64,000 nucleotides of DNA from Streptomyces gilvus (GTDB lineage: Bacteria; Actinomycetota; Actinomycetes; Streptomycetales; Streptomycetaceae), in contig NZ_JAKWBE010000004.1 in the NCBI RefSeq assembly GCF_022513565.1, forward strand, positions 62,001 through 126,000, given 5' to 3'. The position numbers and the translations under genes were made by a program. The notes beneath the pieces were generated by a model. The model did not search any database. It was not told the origin of the DNA and saw nothing but the letters and a program-made list of their open reading frames with translations. Positions 1-11,528 of the stretch are shown here, in pieces; within the stretch, counting starts at the first letter, position 1; each line of letters begins with the position of its first letter.

Positions 1-2163
1 GTCGGGCTGCTGCTGTCCACCTTCGCCAGCATGAACGCCGTCGAGCGGACGAACCAGCGGCAGGTGTGGCTCGACACCGGCGCCCCCGGCCGCACCGAGA
101 GGGCGTCGGCGGACCCGCTGTGGTGGTGGCCGCACGGCGACCACTACGACGGCAAGTCCCTCACCGAGGTCGACGTCGCCGCGACCGGCCCGGACTCGCC
201 GGTCCCGCCCGGCCTGACGCGCCTGCCGGTGCCGGGCGAGTACTACGCCTCACCCGCGCTGGCCAAGCTGATCCGCGACACTCCCGCCGACCAGTTGGGC
301 GACCGTTTCCCCGGGCGGCTCATCGGCACGGTCGGCGACGCCGCCCTGGCCTCCCCGGACGCACGGATCGCCGTCATCGGCCGTACCCCCGCCCAGATCA
401 AGGGCGCACCAGGGGCGAGGACGGTCACCAGCATCGCCGAGACCCGGCCGGTCACCTGTGACAACGAGTGCTGGGACAACGCCGTGCGCGGCGACGCGCT
501 GACGCTCATCTCCTCCGTCGTGGCGGGGGCGCTGATCTTCCCGGTGCTGATCTTCATCGCCACCGCGACCCGGCTGTCCGCCGCCACACGTGAACAGCGC
601 TACGCCGCGATGCGCCTGGTCGGCGCCACTCCCCGGCAGGTGTCACTGATATCGGCGGTGGAGTCCGCGCTGGCGGCGGCCGTAGGAACAGTGTTCGGCT
701 TCGGGCTCTACGCCGCGCTGCGCCCGCTGGTCGCCACCATTCCGCTCACCGGGCAGCAGCGGTTCTTCCTCTCGGACCTGACCCTCCACGCACCCCAGGC
801 CCTCGGCGTCGCCGTCGGCGTGCCGGTGGCGGCGGCGATCGCGGCGCTCCTGGCACTGCGCCGGGTCACCGTCTCCCCGCTCGGCGTGAGCCGCCGGGTG
901 ACCCCGCGCCCGCCGAGCGCCTGGCGGCTGGTCCCGCTGCTCGCGGGCCTGGCCGAACTGGCGTACTTCGTCTTCGTCGGTCGCCGCCCGGCGACCGGGA
1001 ACGGCCAGACGGCGGCCTACCTCCCGGGCTTCCTGATCGTGATGCTGGGCCTGGTCATCGCCGGGCCGTGGCTGACCATGATCGTCGCCCGGGCGGCCGC
1101 CCGGCGCACCCGACGTCCGGCAGCGCTGATCGCGGTACGGCGGCTCGCCGACGACCCGAAGGCAGGCTTCCGCGCCGTCAGCGGCCTCGTCCTGGCCCTG
1201 TTCGTGACCACCGCGACCGTCAGCATCATCGGCACCATCAACGACTACCGCGGCACGCTGGGCGGCGACCGGCAGACCCGCACGGTGGTGGAGGTCGGCA
1301 GCGACGGCCAGCCGCCGCTGGGCGGGACCATGCCGGCCCGGCTGCTCACCGAGATGCGGGCGATGCCCGGCGTGCGGGGCGTGGCGGTCGTCCACGCCAA
1401 CCCCGACGGCGTCGGCAAGGTGGTGCACCGCAGACTCCACCCGGGCGAGCCGCCCCCGCAGGCACCGGCGCTGGTGACCTGCTCGGACCTGGCGCAGACC
1501 CCCATGGTGGGCCGCTGCCCGACCGGTGCGAAGGTCACGGCCGTCGACTTCTTCGCGTTCGTCAGCCTGCAGTCGCAGTCGAACCTGCGGTGGCCCGCCG
1601 CCGGGATCAGCCCAGCGGCCGTCGCCAAGCTGCCCGTACAACTCGTCTACGTGGCCACCGACGGGTCGAAGGCCGCCATGGAACGGGTACGGACCGTGCT
1701 CACCACCGCCTACCCGCACCAACAGGCCCGCACGGTGGGCGACTGGGGCACCGACCTGCAGCAGGAACTGGCCGGTTGGCGGCAGCTGGCCGACGTGGTG
1801 CTGATGACCACCCTGCCGATCGCGGGCTGCAGCCTGGCGGTGAGCGTGGTCGCGGGTCTGTCGGACCGCCGCCGCCCCTTCGCGCTGCTGCGGCTCACCG
1901 GCGCCCCGCTGCGGTTGCTGCAGCGGGTGATCGGACTGGAGAGCACCCTGCCGCTGCTGGCCGTGGCCGCGATCTCCATCGGTGCGGCCTTCGCCGCCTC
2001 GGCCCTGTTCCTGAAATCGCAGATGCGCTACGACCTGGTGTCGCCGGGCGTGGCGTACTACGCGGTGGTCGCGGGCGGACTGGCCGTCGCCCTCGGGATC
2101 ATCGCCTCCACCCTGCCCCTGCTCAGACGCATCACCGGCCCCGAAGCCGCCCGCAACGGCTGA
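1..2163 (+). CDS. FtsX-like ABC transporter permease (5' end outside window)
   Basis: The frame is open from base 1, so the first Met at position 31 is probably internal and the true start lies upstream. About 720 residues are visible. A membrane segment near residues 165-190 is followed by the typical FtsX stretch (TREQRYAAMRLVGATPRQV) and more helices, then a large extracytoplasmic region and a second helix bundle at the C-terminus (LLRLTGAPLRLLQRV). This two-half layout fits MacB/FtsX-type permeases that pair with an ATPase subunit, presumably encoded upstream. Substrate is unknown. The family call is firm; the function is not. Confidence 0.85.
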   Translation, partial: VGLLLSTFASMNAVERTNQRQVWLDTGAPGRTERASADPLWWWPHGDHYDGKSLTEVDVAATGPDSPVPPGLTRLPVPGEYYASPALAKLIRDTPADQLGDRFPGRLIGTVGDAALASPDARIAVIGRTPAQIKGAPGARTVTSIAETRPVTCDNECWDNAVRGDALTLISSVVAGALIFPVLIFIATATRLSAATREQRYAAMRLVGATPRQVSLISAVESALAAAVGTVFGFGLYAALRPLVATIPLTGQQRFFLSDLTLHAPQALGVAVGVPVAAAIAALLALRRVTVSPLGVSRRVTPRPPSAWRLVPLLAGLAELAYFVFVGRRPATGNGQTAAYLPGFLIVMLGLVIAGPWLTMIVARAAARRTRRPAALIAVRRLADDPKAGFRAVSGLVLALFVTTATVSIIGTINDYRGTLGGDRQTRTVVEVGSDGQPPLGGTMPARLLTEMRAMPGVRGVAVVHANPDGVGKVVHRRLHPGEPPPQAPALVTCSDLAQTPMVGRCPTGAKVTAVDFFAFVSLQSQSNLRWPAAGISPAAVAKLPVQLVYVATDGSKAAMERVRTVLTTAYPHQQARTVGDWGTDLQQELAGWRQLADVVLMTTLPIAGCSLAVSVVAGLSDRRRPFALLRLTGAPLRLLQRVIGLESTLPLLAVAAISIGAAFAASALFLKSQMRYDLVSPGVAYYAVVAGGLAVALGIIASTLPLLRRITGPEAARNG

Positions 2164-2224
2164 CGTGCCTCCGCCGCACCCACACGGCACGGGACCGGCC
2201 CGGTCCTGTCCGGCGACCGCTCCC

Positions 2225-2965
2225 TCAGGTCGTGGCCCCGTTGCCCGACGGGCTCGTCGACGGGGACGGCATCCGCCAGTCGCGGGGGCCGTGGCCGCCG
2301 AAGCCGCCGCGCCAGCCGCCCGGGTTCCGGTCGCCGGGGCCCTTGTCGACGAAGGTCCCCGACAGGACGCGGGTGGCGGTGCGGGTGCCGTCGTCCGCGC
2401 GGGTGCCGACCAGGACCGCGGTCTCGCCCTGCTTGAGGCCGTCGGTCCCGGAGCCCTTGGTGCCGTCGTGCAGGGTCGTGGTGTCCGAGTTCAGGGTCCA
2501 TGTCCAGGAGGCGCCGTCCTCGCTCTTGACGGTGACCTGGTCGCCGGAGATCTTCTCGACGGTGCCGCGCTGCCAGACCCGGACCACCCACTTGCCGGTG
2601 TCCTGGTCCTTCACGGTGGCCTCGCCGTGCACGCCCATGCCGCCGAAGTCGAACCACCGGCCGCCGTGCCGCCCCTCGGGCCCGCTCGGGGACGGCGACG
2701 CGGAGCCGGACGCGGACGGGGTGGCGCCGCCGCCCGAGCTGCCGGAGGTCGTCGCGTAGGCGACGGTGCCGCCGAGGGCCAGCACGGCGACCGTGGCCGC
2801 CGCGATCACCGCGCGGGACCGGGCGGAGCGCCGCCGCCAGACCCTGTCCCAGGCCTCGCCCGACGCGGGCTCGGCCCCGCCCGGGCCCGTCATCACTTCC
2901 CAGTCCGGTGTCGTCTCGCCATGCCGGTCCGGCGGTCCTCCGGCAGTGGGTTCCTGATCCGTCAC
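2225..2965 (-). CDS. membrane-anchored DUF5666-like protein
   Basis: The 246-residue protein starts at a GTG with GGGAGC eight bases ahead; an upstream ATG at 3010 lacks such a site. A cytoplasmic N-terminal stretch of about 45 residues is followed by one hydrophobic helix (AVIAAATVAVLALGGTVAYA), a Gly/Ser/Pro linker, and an exported domain of small beta-strand units (GTVEKISGDQVTVKSEDG) ending in DGTRTATRV, which resembles DUF5666 repeats. It is convergent with the upstream permease gene, with about 60 bases between them. The exported domain could be a surface or sensing module. Function is unknown. Confidence 0.7.
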   Translation of the reverse strand: MTDQEPTAGGPPDRHGETTPDWEVMTGPGGAEPASGEAWDRVWRRRSARSRAVIAAATVAVLALGGTVAYATTSGSSGGGATPSASGSASPSPSGPEGRHGGRWFDFGGMGVHGEATVKDQDTGKWVVRVWQRGTVEKISGDQVTVKSEDGASWTWTLNSDTTTLHDGTKGSGTDGLKQGETAVLVGTRADDGTRTATRVLSGTFVDKGPGDRNPGGWRGGFGGHGPRDWRMPSPSTSPSGNGATT

Positions 2966-3079
2966 GGCTCGCTCCCATCGGCCACGGCACCGGGCATCCG
3001 TATGCCACACCTACCTGTGATTGTGCGATGGGCACGATAAGGATCAGGTAATCAACAGCTGTGAGAACGGGCGTACGGG

Positions 3080-5146
3080 TCAGCGCGGCTGCTGGACCCG
3101 GGCGATGAGCAGGGCCACGTCGTCGGAGTTGTCCGGCTGGTGCAGGGTGCGCAGCAGCATGTCGCAGACCTCCTCCAGCGGGCGGTCGGGGCCGTCGAGC
3201 AGTTCCAGGAGCGCGTCCAGGCGTTCGTCGAGGGGGTGCTGGCGGGTCTCGACGAGGCCGTCGGTGTAGAAGACCAGCCGGTCGCCGGGATCCAGGTCGA
3301 CCGTGGTGGTGGAGAAGGCGACCCCGCCGACGCCCAGCGGCGCCCCGGTGGGCAGTTCCAGCAGCTCCGGGGGGTGCCCCGCACGCAGCCGGGCCGGCGG
3401 CAGGTGCCCGGCGTTGGCGATGCGGCACTGCCGCAGCTCGGGGTCGTGGACGGCGTACACGCAGGTGGCGATGGAGTGGTCCAGGCCCTCGGTGATCCGG
3501 TCGAGGTGCTCCAGGAGCCGGGCCGGGTCGAGGTCGAGGGAGGCGAGGGTGTTGGTCGCGGTGCGCAGCCGGCCCATGGTGGCCGCCGCGTTGATGCCGC
3601 TGCCGATCACGTCGCCGACGACGAGCGCGGTCTTGCCGCCCTCCAGCGGGATCACGTCGAACCAGTCGCCGCCGACCTCGCTGGTGGCGCCCGCGGGCTG
3701 GTAGCGGGAGGCGACCTCCAGGCCGCCGGTGACCGGCGGATGGCTGGGCAGCAGGCTGCGCTGCAGGGTGAGGGCGGTGTCACGGGCGTTCTGGTACCAG
3801 CGGGCGTTGTCGATCTGCACCGCCGCCCGCGCGGCCAGCTCACGGGCGAGCAGCAGGTCGTCCTCGCTGAACGGCAGCGGATTGCGGGTCCGCTTGAGGT
3901 CCAGGGCGCCGAGCACCTCGCCGCGCGCGATCAGCGGTACCGCCAGATAGGAGTGCACACCCGCCTCGGCGAGCTGCCGTGCCGCCTCCTCGGAGCAGGC
4001 GATGCGCGGCAGGTCGGCCTCCTCGACCTCGGCCACCATGACGGGCCGGGCCGTGCGCACGCACTCGGTGACCAGCCGGTCGGGGCCGTAGCGGGCCACC
4101 TGGCCCGGCGGGTCGGCGGCCGCCAGCGCCTCGGGGGTGTCGTACGCCCGCACGGCCAGGGCCCGTATCTCGGCCGGCTCCGTGGGACCCAGGGTGCTGC
4201 GTCTGCCCTGGGCCACCGCCTCCAGCAGGTCCACGGCCGCCACGTCGGCCAGCTCCGGCATCGCCACGTCCGCCAACTCCCAGGCGGTGCGGTCCAGTTC
4301 CAGCGTGGTGCCGATCCGGGCCGAGGCGTCCGCGATGAGTGTCAGGCGCCGCCGCGCGGCCTCCGCCTCCACCCGCGCCCGGTGCTCCTCGGTGGTGTCG
4401 AGGATCGACCCGGCCACTCCCAGGACGTGCCCGAACGCGTCCTCCAGCCGGTACAGCGAGATCGACCAGGCGCGCTCCTCGTCCGGCTCGGCCGGGGTAC
4501 GGCCCACGGTCCGCTGGTCCACCAGCGGCTGCCCGGTCTCCAGCACCCGGCGCACCGCCGCCTCCAGCGCCTCGACCTCCAGGTTGGGCACGACCTCGCC
4601 GATACGGCGGCCGATGTGGTCCTCGGCGGGCACCCCGTTCAGCCGCTCCAGGGCCGGGTTGACGGAGACGTACCGCAGCTCGGTGTCCAGGACGGCCAGT
4701 CCGATGGGGGACTGCGCGATCATCCGCGTGGACAGCGCCACGTCCCGCTCCAGCTGCCGTACCGTCGACCGGTCGGCGCACAGGCCCAGCGCGAAGACGT
4801 CGCCCCCGTCGTCCAGCAGCCGCATGTTGCGGAACTCCACCAGACGGGTGCTGCCGTCCCTGCGCCGGACGGGGAAGGCGCCGGCCCAGCTCTGGCCGGT
4901 CACCATCACGTCGGCGAACAGCTTCACGACCAGGTCGAGGTGCTGCTCGTGGACCATGATCCGGGCCGCGTACTGGCCGAGGGCCTCCTTGGCCGGATAG
5001 CCGAACAGCTCCTCGGCCTGCGGGCTCCACAGCACGATGCGTCCTTCGGCGTTCAGGACCACCGAGGCCACGCCCAGGACGTCGAGCAGACTGCTCGGGC
5101 GTACCGACTCGTCGCCGTCGGTCACCGGAAACCCAGGTGCACTCAT
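3080..5146 (-). CDS. PAS-PAS-GAF-PP2C (SpoIIE/RsbU-type) serine phosphatase
   Basis: A 688-residue signalling phosphatase. The ATG at 5146 is preceded by GAGGGCGG; the longer frame upstream has no PAS homology. Two PAS domains (about residues 15-125 and 140-260), a GAF domain (about 275-435) and a C-terminal PP2C/SpoIIE domain (about 455-685) are visible. Phosphatase landmarks are EVGGDWFDVIPL, VVGDVIGSG, FYTDGLVE and SDDVALLIAR, supplying the metal-binding aspartates. Such proteins usually dephosphorylate anti-anti-sigma factors in response to a PAS or GAF ligand. It lacks the C-terminal HATPase kinase domain that its relative at 19417-21372 has. No anti-sigma gene is adjacent. Confidence 0.9.
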   Translation of the reverse strand: MSAPGFPVTDGDESVRPSSLLDVLGVASVVLNAEGRIVLWSPQAEELFGYPAKEALGQYAARIMVHEQHLDLVVKLFADVMVTGQSWAGAFPVRRRDGSTRLVEFRNMRLLDDGGDVFALGLCADRSTVRQLERDVALSTRMIAQSPIGLAVLDTELRYVSVNPALERLNGVPAEDHIGRRIGEVVPNLEVEALEAAVRRVLETGQPLVDQRTVGRTPAEPDEERAWSISLYRLEDAFGHVLGVAGSILDTTEEHRARVEAEAARRRLTLIADASARIGTTLELDRTAWELADVAMPELADVAAVDLLEAVAQGRRSTLGPTEPAEIRALAVRAYDTPEALAAADPPGQVARYGPDRLVTECVRTARPVMVAEVEEADLPRIACSEEAARQLAEAGVHSYLAVPLIARGEVLGALDLKRTRNPLPFSEDDLLLARELAARAAVQIDNARWYQNARDTALTLQRSLLPSHPPVTGGLEVASRYQPAGATSEVGGDWFDVIPLEGGKTALVVGDVIGSGINAAATMGRLRTATNTLASLDLDPARLLEHLDRITEGLDHSIATCVYAVHDPELRQCRIANAGHLPPARLRAGHPPELLELPTGAPLGVGGVAFSTTTVDLDPGDRLVFYTDGLVETRQHPLDERLDALLELLDGPDRPLEEVCDMLLRTLHQPDNSDDVALLIARVQQPR

Positions 5147-5424
5147 TCCACGCACCGCCCTCGTTCCTTGACGCGGCACGCCGTTCCCCCGTGCCGACTC
5201 CCCTGTTCTACCGCGCTCAACCGTGCCTGTGACGCCTGCGTCGCCCACCTCCACCATCCCTCGACACCGGCGGCGGCGTCCTCGCGGTGGTGACGACAGT
5301 ACCGGCCACGGACCGTCGCCGGAGCGACGGCCCCCGTTACCGATCTGGTCTGTACATGACCATCTGGCGCCGCCAGACTGTCCGCCGAGCAGGCCCGCCC
5401 CCACCTCCACCGAGGAGCCCTCCC

Positions 5425-6300
5425 ATGCCTCTGCGCGCCCGGCGACGTCGTCACGCGGCCCTGACCGCGGCCCTCGCCCTCGCCACCGCCGCCCTGCTGT
5501 CCGCCGCCCCGCCCGCCTCCGCCGCCGACACCTGGACCGAGGTCGGCTCCGACCGCGCCGACCCGCTGACCGAGAGCCAGGGCCTCACCTCCGTCGAGGT
5601 CCCGGTCGGCAGCCCCAACCGCTACACCGGCATCGGCACCATCCCCCTCGGCGTCTCCAGCCGGGGCTGGAACCACGTCGGCGACCCCGACGCCTCCTCC
5701 AACGGCTACTACGTCGAGCCCTACCAGGCCGACTCCGGCACCGCGAAGATGTACCGCGTCCAGGCGCCGGACGGCAGCTGGTCCGAGTACGTCCACACGC
5801 TGAGCCCCGGGGAGGCGCTGAACAACTCCTGGGACGCGATCTCCCCCGACGGTCAGTGGATGCTGTCGGGGGAGTACGGCACCATGACCCGCTTCCTGGT
5901 CTTCCCGACACCCGGCGTCAACGCGAGCACCTCGCCCACGGCGAACCTCCCGCAGGTCGCCACCGTCAACCTCGACCACGCCGTCCGTGACGTGCAGGGC
6001 TGCGACTTCTCCGGGCCCACGACCCTGCTGTGCTCCTCCGACGACCCCGCGGGCACGCTCTTCGGCATCACCAAGCCGCTGCTCCAGGTCGACCTGTCCG
6101 CCGCGCCGAACGGCACATCGGACGTCTCCGGCCATGTCACCGCCCTGCGCCGGCTGCCCCTGCGCAGCGGCTGCTCGGGCACCTTCGAGGCGGAGGGCAT
6201 CGACTACGACCGCCGGGACGGCACCCTGCGCGTGATCGTCGTCTCGCCGGGCTTCTGCGTGCTGACGGACAGCAAGACCTACCGCTTCAGGAAGAGCTGA
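5425..6300 (+). CDS. secreted protein of unknown function
   Basis: A 291-residue protein starting at ATG 5425 with GAGGAG eight bases upstream. The Arg-rich N-terminus and hydrophobic core (LTAALALATAALLSAAPPASA) form a clear Sec signal peptide, with cleavage expected after ASA near residue 35. The mature part is rich in Asp, Ser and Gly, contains two Cys pairs that could form disulfides (GCDFS, LLCSS; SGCSG, GFCVL), and shows no catalytic motif I recognise. It is divergent from the phosphatase gene across a 278-bp gap. Secretion is well supported; function is unknown. Confidence 0.75.
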   Translation: MPLRARRRRHAALTAALALATAALLSAAPPASAADTWTEVGSDRADPLTESQGLTSVEVPVGSPNRYTGIGTIPLGVSSRGWNHVGDPDASSNGYYVEPYQADSGTAKMYRVQAPDGSWSEYVHTLSPGEALNNSWDAISPDGQWMLSGEYGTMTRFLVFPTPGVNASTSPTANLPQVATVNLDHAVRDVQGCDFSGPTTLLCSSDDPAGTLFGITKPLLQVDLSAAPNGTSDVSGHVTALRRLPLRSGCSGTFEAEGIDYDRRDGTLRVIVVSPGFCVLTDSKTYRFRKS

Positions 6301-6405
6301 GCCGCTCGCTGGTACGGCCCGGGCAGTGGTGCTTTTCTGGGGATGTGACGCGGTTCGCCGGGGACCCGCCGGGCCGCGTCGCAGCCCATGAGAGGAGCGA
6401 TCACG

Positions 6406-6774
6406 ATGGACCGTGAGCGACTGCACGAGGAGCCGGTCTCCCTCGAGATCAGCGGATGCAGCAAGGAGGACGCGCGGATCGTCTTCGACACGCTGTGCGC
6501 GTGCTTCGAGTCCGACCGGGGCGCCGACGAGGTGCCGCAGCAGCTGCACGAGACACGGCCGATGGTGTGGCTCGGCACGTTCGAGGTGACGGACGCGCAC
6601 GAGTGTCCCCTGCCGACTCGTCTGTCGTCCTCCGTCGAGCTGGACGCGCAGGGGGGTTACTGGGCGATCGAGCGGCTGCGGAGCACCTTGGAGCCGTTGT
6701 TCACGGTGCGGGACCTGTCGTCGGCCTCCGGGGACCAGGAGCGGGAGCTGCATGTGATCTTGGAGAGCCGCTGA
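6406..6774 (+). CDS. small conserved hypothetical protein
   Basis: A 122-residue acidic soluble protein. ATG 6406 is chosen over ATG 6388 because GAGGAG lies nine bases upstream of it. There is no signal peptide or membrane helix. The sequence alternates short strands and helices (EPVSLEISGCSKEDARIV; GYWAIERLRSTLEPLF), suggesting a compact alpha/beta fold. It lies between the secreted-protein gene and the fadH operator. I do not recognise a family. Confidence 0.6.
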   Translation: MDRERLHEEPVSLEISGCSKEDARIVFDTLCACFESDRGADEVPQQLHETRPMVWLGTFEVTDAHECPLPTRLSSSVELDAQGGYWAIERLRSTLEPLFTVRDLSSASGDQERELHVILESR

Positions 6775-6792
6775 GGTCCGGCCCCCCTCCTC

Positions 6793-6816
6793 GTTTGTGC
6801 AACTAGTTGCACAAAC
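6793..6816. promoter_or_regulatory. perfect 24-bp palindrome, probable PadR operator
   Basis: The left arm GTTTGTGCAACT is followed directly by its exact reverse complement, with no spacer. It ends 51 bases before the fadH start, where a repressor would block transcription. The second gene of the unit encodes a PadR-type regulator, which makes autoregulation the simplest reading. Assignment to that regulator is inference. Confidence 0.75.
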
Positions 6817-6839
6817 CCGGTGCGGTCCTCTACAACTGA

Positions 6840-8882
<2,043 letters not shown>

Positions 8883-8902
8883 GGCGTCCCTAGGATGTGC
8901 CC

Positions 8903-9454
8903 ATGTCCCTTCCGCACGCGATCCTCACCGCCCTGCTCGAGAAGCCGTCCTCGGGACTGGAGCTGACCCGCCGCTTCGACCGGTCGATCGGCTACTTCTG
9001 GTCGGCGACGCATCAGCAGATCTACCGCGAGCTGGGGAAGCTGGAGGCCGACGGTCACATCCGGGCGCTGCCCACCGAGCAGCCGGCCCGCGGGCAGAAG
9101 AAGAGCTACGAGGTCCTGCCCGCGGGCCGCGCCGAACTGGCCCGCTGGACCGCCGCCTCCCAGGACCCCCGGCCCCACCGCGACACGCTGCTGCTGCGGC
9201 TGCGCGCGTCGGCGGTGGTGGGGACCGAGGGCATCGAGGCCGACCTGCGCCGCCATCTCGACCTGCACCGGCGGCAGTTGGCGGAGTACGAGGAGATCGA
9301 GAAGCGCGACTTCCCGCCCGGCCGGGACCAACCCGAGGACAGGCTGCGCCACCTCGTCCTGCGGGCGGGCATCGAACTGGAGACCTTCTGGACCCGGTGG
9401 CTCACCGATGCGCTGGAGGAGTTCGGCGAACTGCCCGACTCCGGCCCGGCGTGA
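8903..9454 (+). CDS. PadR family transcriptional regulator
   Basis: 183 residues. ATG 8903 has AGGA seven bases upstream; a GTG at 8897 is closer to that site and less likely. The N-terminal winged helix (MSLPHAILTALLEKPSSGLELTR ... HQQIYRELGKLEADGHI) is typical of PadR, and the C-terminal helical region (DLHRRQLAEYEEIEK) is the dimerisation coil of the PadR C-terminal domain. It follows fadH by 20 bases and probably controls it through the palindrome at 6793-6816. The effector is unknown. Confidence 0.88.
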   Translation: MSLPHAILTALLEKPSSGLELTRRFDRSIGYFWSATHQQIYRELGKLEADGHIRALPTEQPARGQKKSYEVLPAGRAELARWTAASQDPRPHRDTLLLRLRASAVVGTEGIEADLRRHLDLHRRQLAEYEEIEKRDFPPGRDQPEDRLRHLVLRAGIELETFWTRWLTDALEEFGELPDSGPA

Positions 9455-9466
9455 GCCCGCCCGCCG

Positions 9467-10015
9467 TCACAGCCGGTACGGCTTCGAGCGGCGGCGCAGG
9501 CACCAGCCGGTCGCGATGACGCCCGCCCCGACCAGCGCGCCGCCCACGCCCAGCGTGACCGGACCGTAGTCCCGGACGGCGCCGCCGAGACCGCCCATGA
9601 CACCGCGGGACGGCGAGGAGGTGGCGGAGATGGTCGGCGTCGAGGGGGCCGTGACGATGATGGACTGCGTCCCCGCGGTGGTGTTGTCGAAGGAGCAGAT
9701 CACGATGACGGTGTAGGTGCCGGGGCTCACGCCCTGCCACGCCGCCGACTGCCGGCTGGTCGTCCCGGCGAGCGCCACCTGGCGCCCCTGGGCGAAGCTC
9801 GACTGCCTGCTGTTGAGCAGCGAGGCCGTGCCCCACATGCCGCTGCTGCTGGTCTGGTTGCACACGGTGGTCGTCACCGAGACGGTCGAGCCGCTGGTGC
9901 TCACCGAGATGCCCGTCCCCACCGCCGAGGCGGACGGGGCGGCCAGGGCCAGGGGCAGCGCGGCGGCGGCTGCCACCGCCAGGCCGGAGCGGATCGGAAG
10001 CTGGGAGTTGCGCAT
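9467..10015 (-). CDS. exported protein with C-terminal membrane anchor
   Basis: A 182-residue protein starting at ATG 10015 with GGAGGG upstream. The signal peptide (SGLAVAAAAALPLALAAPSASA) is followed by a Ser/Thr-rich beta-type region with two Cys (TVCNQT, VICSF) and a C-terminal helix (VTLGVGGALVGAGVIATGW) ending in a basic tail (RRRSKPYRL). The tail resembles sortase-substrate anchors, but no LPXTG or LAXTG motif is present, so it is more likely retained in the membrane. It is convergent with the PadR gene. Function is unknown. Confidence 0.7.
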   Translation of the reverse strand: MRNSQLPIRSGLAVAAAAALPLALAAPSASAVGTGISVSTSGSTVSVTTTVCNQTSSSGMWGTASLLNSRQSSFAQGRQVALAGTTSRQSAAWQGVSPGTYTVIVICSFDNTTAGTQSIIVTAPSTPTISATSSPSRGVMGGLGGAVRDYGPVTLGVGGALVGAGVIATGWCLRRRSKPYRL

Positions 10016-10171
10016 CAGGACTGCCCTCCGGCGGCACGGTCGGCGGTACATCCCTGGTGCCGCCGAGGGTCGGGGAACACCCGTGCTGCCTCAGGGGCAG
10101 CCAATGCGCCCACGGCCCGCCGCGCATGCGGACGGCCCCCGCTCCGGTGACGGATTCCTTCGTCCGGCCCA

Positions 10172-11151
10172 TCAGCCGGTCGTCACGGTCCGCTCCGGGG
10201 AGAACCCGCCCCAGGTGCCGTCGGGCAGCCGGGCCCTGATCCGCACCCGATGGCTCACCCCCGCCTGCCGGCCCACGTAGAAGGAGTACGACGCCCGTTC
10301 GCGCGGCGCGTTCCCGCCGTACACGAGTGAGGTCGCCGTCCGCCCGTCCAGCAGGATCCGGTACTCGCCGACCACGCCGTCCGTGCGCGGCGGGACCAGG
10401 AGAGGTCCAGGAAGTACGCCCCGTCGGCACGGTGGCCGGTCACACGGAAGCCGGCGGGCGCGGTGCCGCGGCCGTCGTCGCTGCCGGGGGTGGTGAGCCG
10501 GACGGCGGGGCCGGGCGGGGAGAGGTTGTCGGCCGCGTCGCGGGCGCGGACGGTGAAGACGTACCGGGCGCCCGGCCGCAGCCCGGTGACCACGGTCGCC
10601 GTCTGGTCCCCGCCGACACTGTGGATCTTCGCGGTCCCCTGATAGATGTCGTACGACAGCACGGCCGTGTCGTCCCTGGACGCGGACCAGGCCAGCTGCA
10701 CCTCCCGGCCGCCGACCGCCCGGCCGCTGGTCCGGCCCGGGCGGGTCGGCGGAGTGTCGTCGGCCGGGACGGCGGCCGGAGTCGTCGCGCGGACCTCCCC
10801 GCTGGGCGGCCCGAGGCGGCCCTGTGTGTCGCGCGCCCGCACGGTGAAGACGTACATGGTGGACGGCCTGAGCCTGGTGACGTCCACCATGTGCTCGGCA
10901 GCGGGCACCTCCGCGGCCTTTGTGGTGCCGCGATACACCTCGTAGCCGCGCACCCGGGGCTGGGCGGACACCGCGTCCCACATCACGTGCACACTCCTGG
11001 AGCTGCCCGCCGCCGCGGTGACGCCCCCGGGAGCGCCCGGCGCCCGACCTTCGGCCCCGTCTCCGTCGCCGCCCCAGCCGCAGGAACAGACCAGGACCAG
11101 GCCCGCGACGGGCGCGAGGAGCCGGCGGGGGAGTACGGCGGCACGGGGCAC
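10172..11151 (-). pseudogene. fibronectin type III lipoprotein with a frameshift
   Basis: Translation should start at GTG 11151, which has GGGAGGCG upstream; the longer frame begins at a TTG. The N-terminus has a hydrophobic signal ending in VCSCGWGG, consistent with a lipoprotein. Two clear FN3 domains follow (each with YVFTVRARD) and a third begins at about 10450. Near 10400 the reading frame shifts: GAYFLDLSWS is in one frame and PPRTDGVVGEYRILLDG continues in another, ending at 10172. One missing base in a short C run (GGTCCC) explains it. It is either a genuine inactivation or a sequencing error. FN3 modules are common in secreted Streptomyces glycosidases and surface proteins. Confidence 0.75.
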
Positions 11152-11528
11152 GGCTTCGCCTCCCGAGGGACGTGACGGAATGGTCCGTACCAATATGGCG
11201 CTGTTGTTGCAGGTACATCAAGAGGGCGTCACAGCGCCACGGGTGGTGACCTGGGCCCGTGGCCGTTACGTATGCTGAAGGTCCTCGCGGCTGAACTCTC
11301 CTTGGGGGACGGTCAGTTCATGCCGGTGGCGCGGACCGCTGTCGTCGCTGATCCCGCGCCGGACGCGGGTGGCCGGGCGGCCGAAGCCGACGCGGGCTCA
11401 GCTGCCCGGCCCCTGCCCGGACTCCGGGGGCGTGCACCGGACGGCCCCTCAGCGGTAGCCGCACGAGCAAACGGGCAACACATTGGGCTGAGTGTTCGTC
11501 AGTGTTCCCCAGGAGAGGGTCCCCCATC
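11152..11528. other. intergenic stretch without a recognised gene
   Basis: This gap separates the divergent FN3 and chitosanase genes. Short open frames exist on both strands, for example from ATG 11272, but they have no good ribosome site and no family resemblance. The stretch is less GC-rich around 11185-11280 and probably carries both promoters. No hairpin or clear operator was found. Confidence 0.5.

Noticed and set aside
643..2190. Long minus-strand open frame opposite the FtsX permease (and similar long frames opposite most genes)
   Set aside because: High GC makes stop codons rare in antisense frames. The translations are Arg/Gly/Pro/Ala-rich, without domains or ribosome sites.
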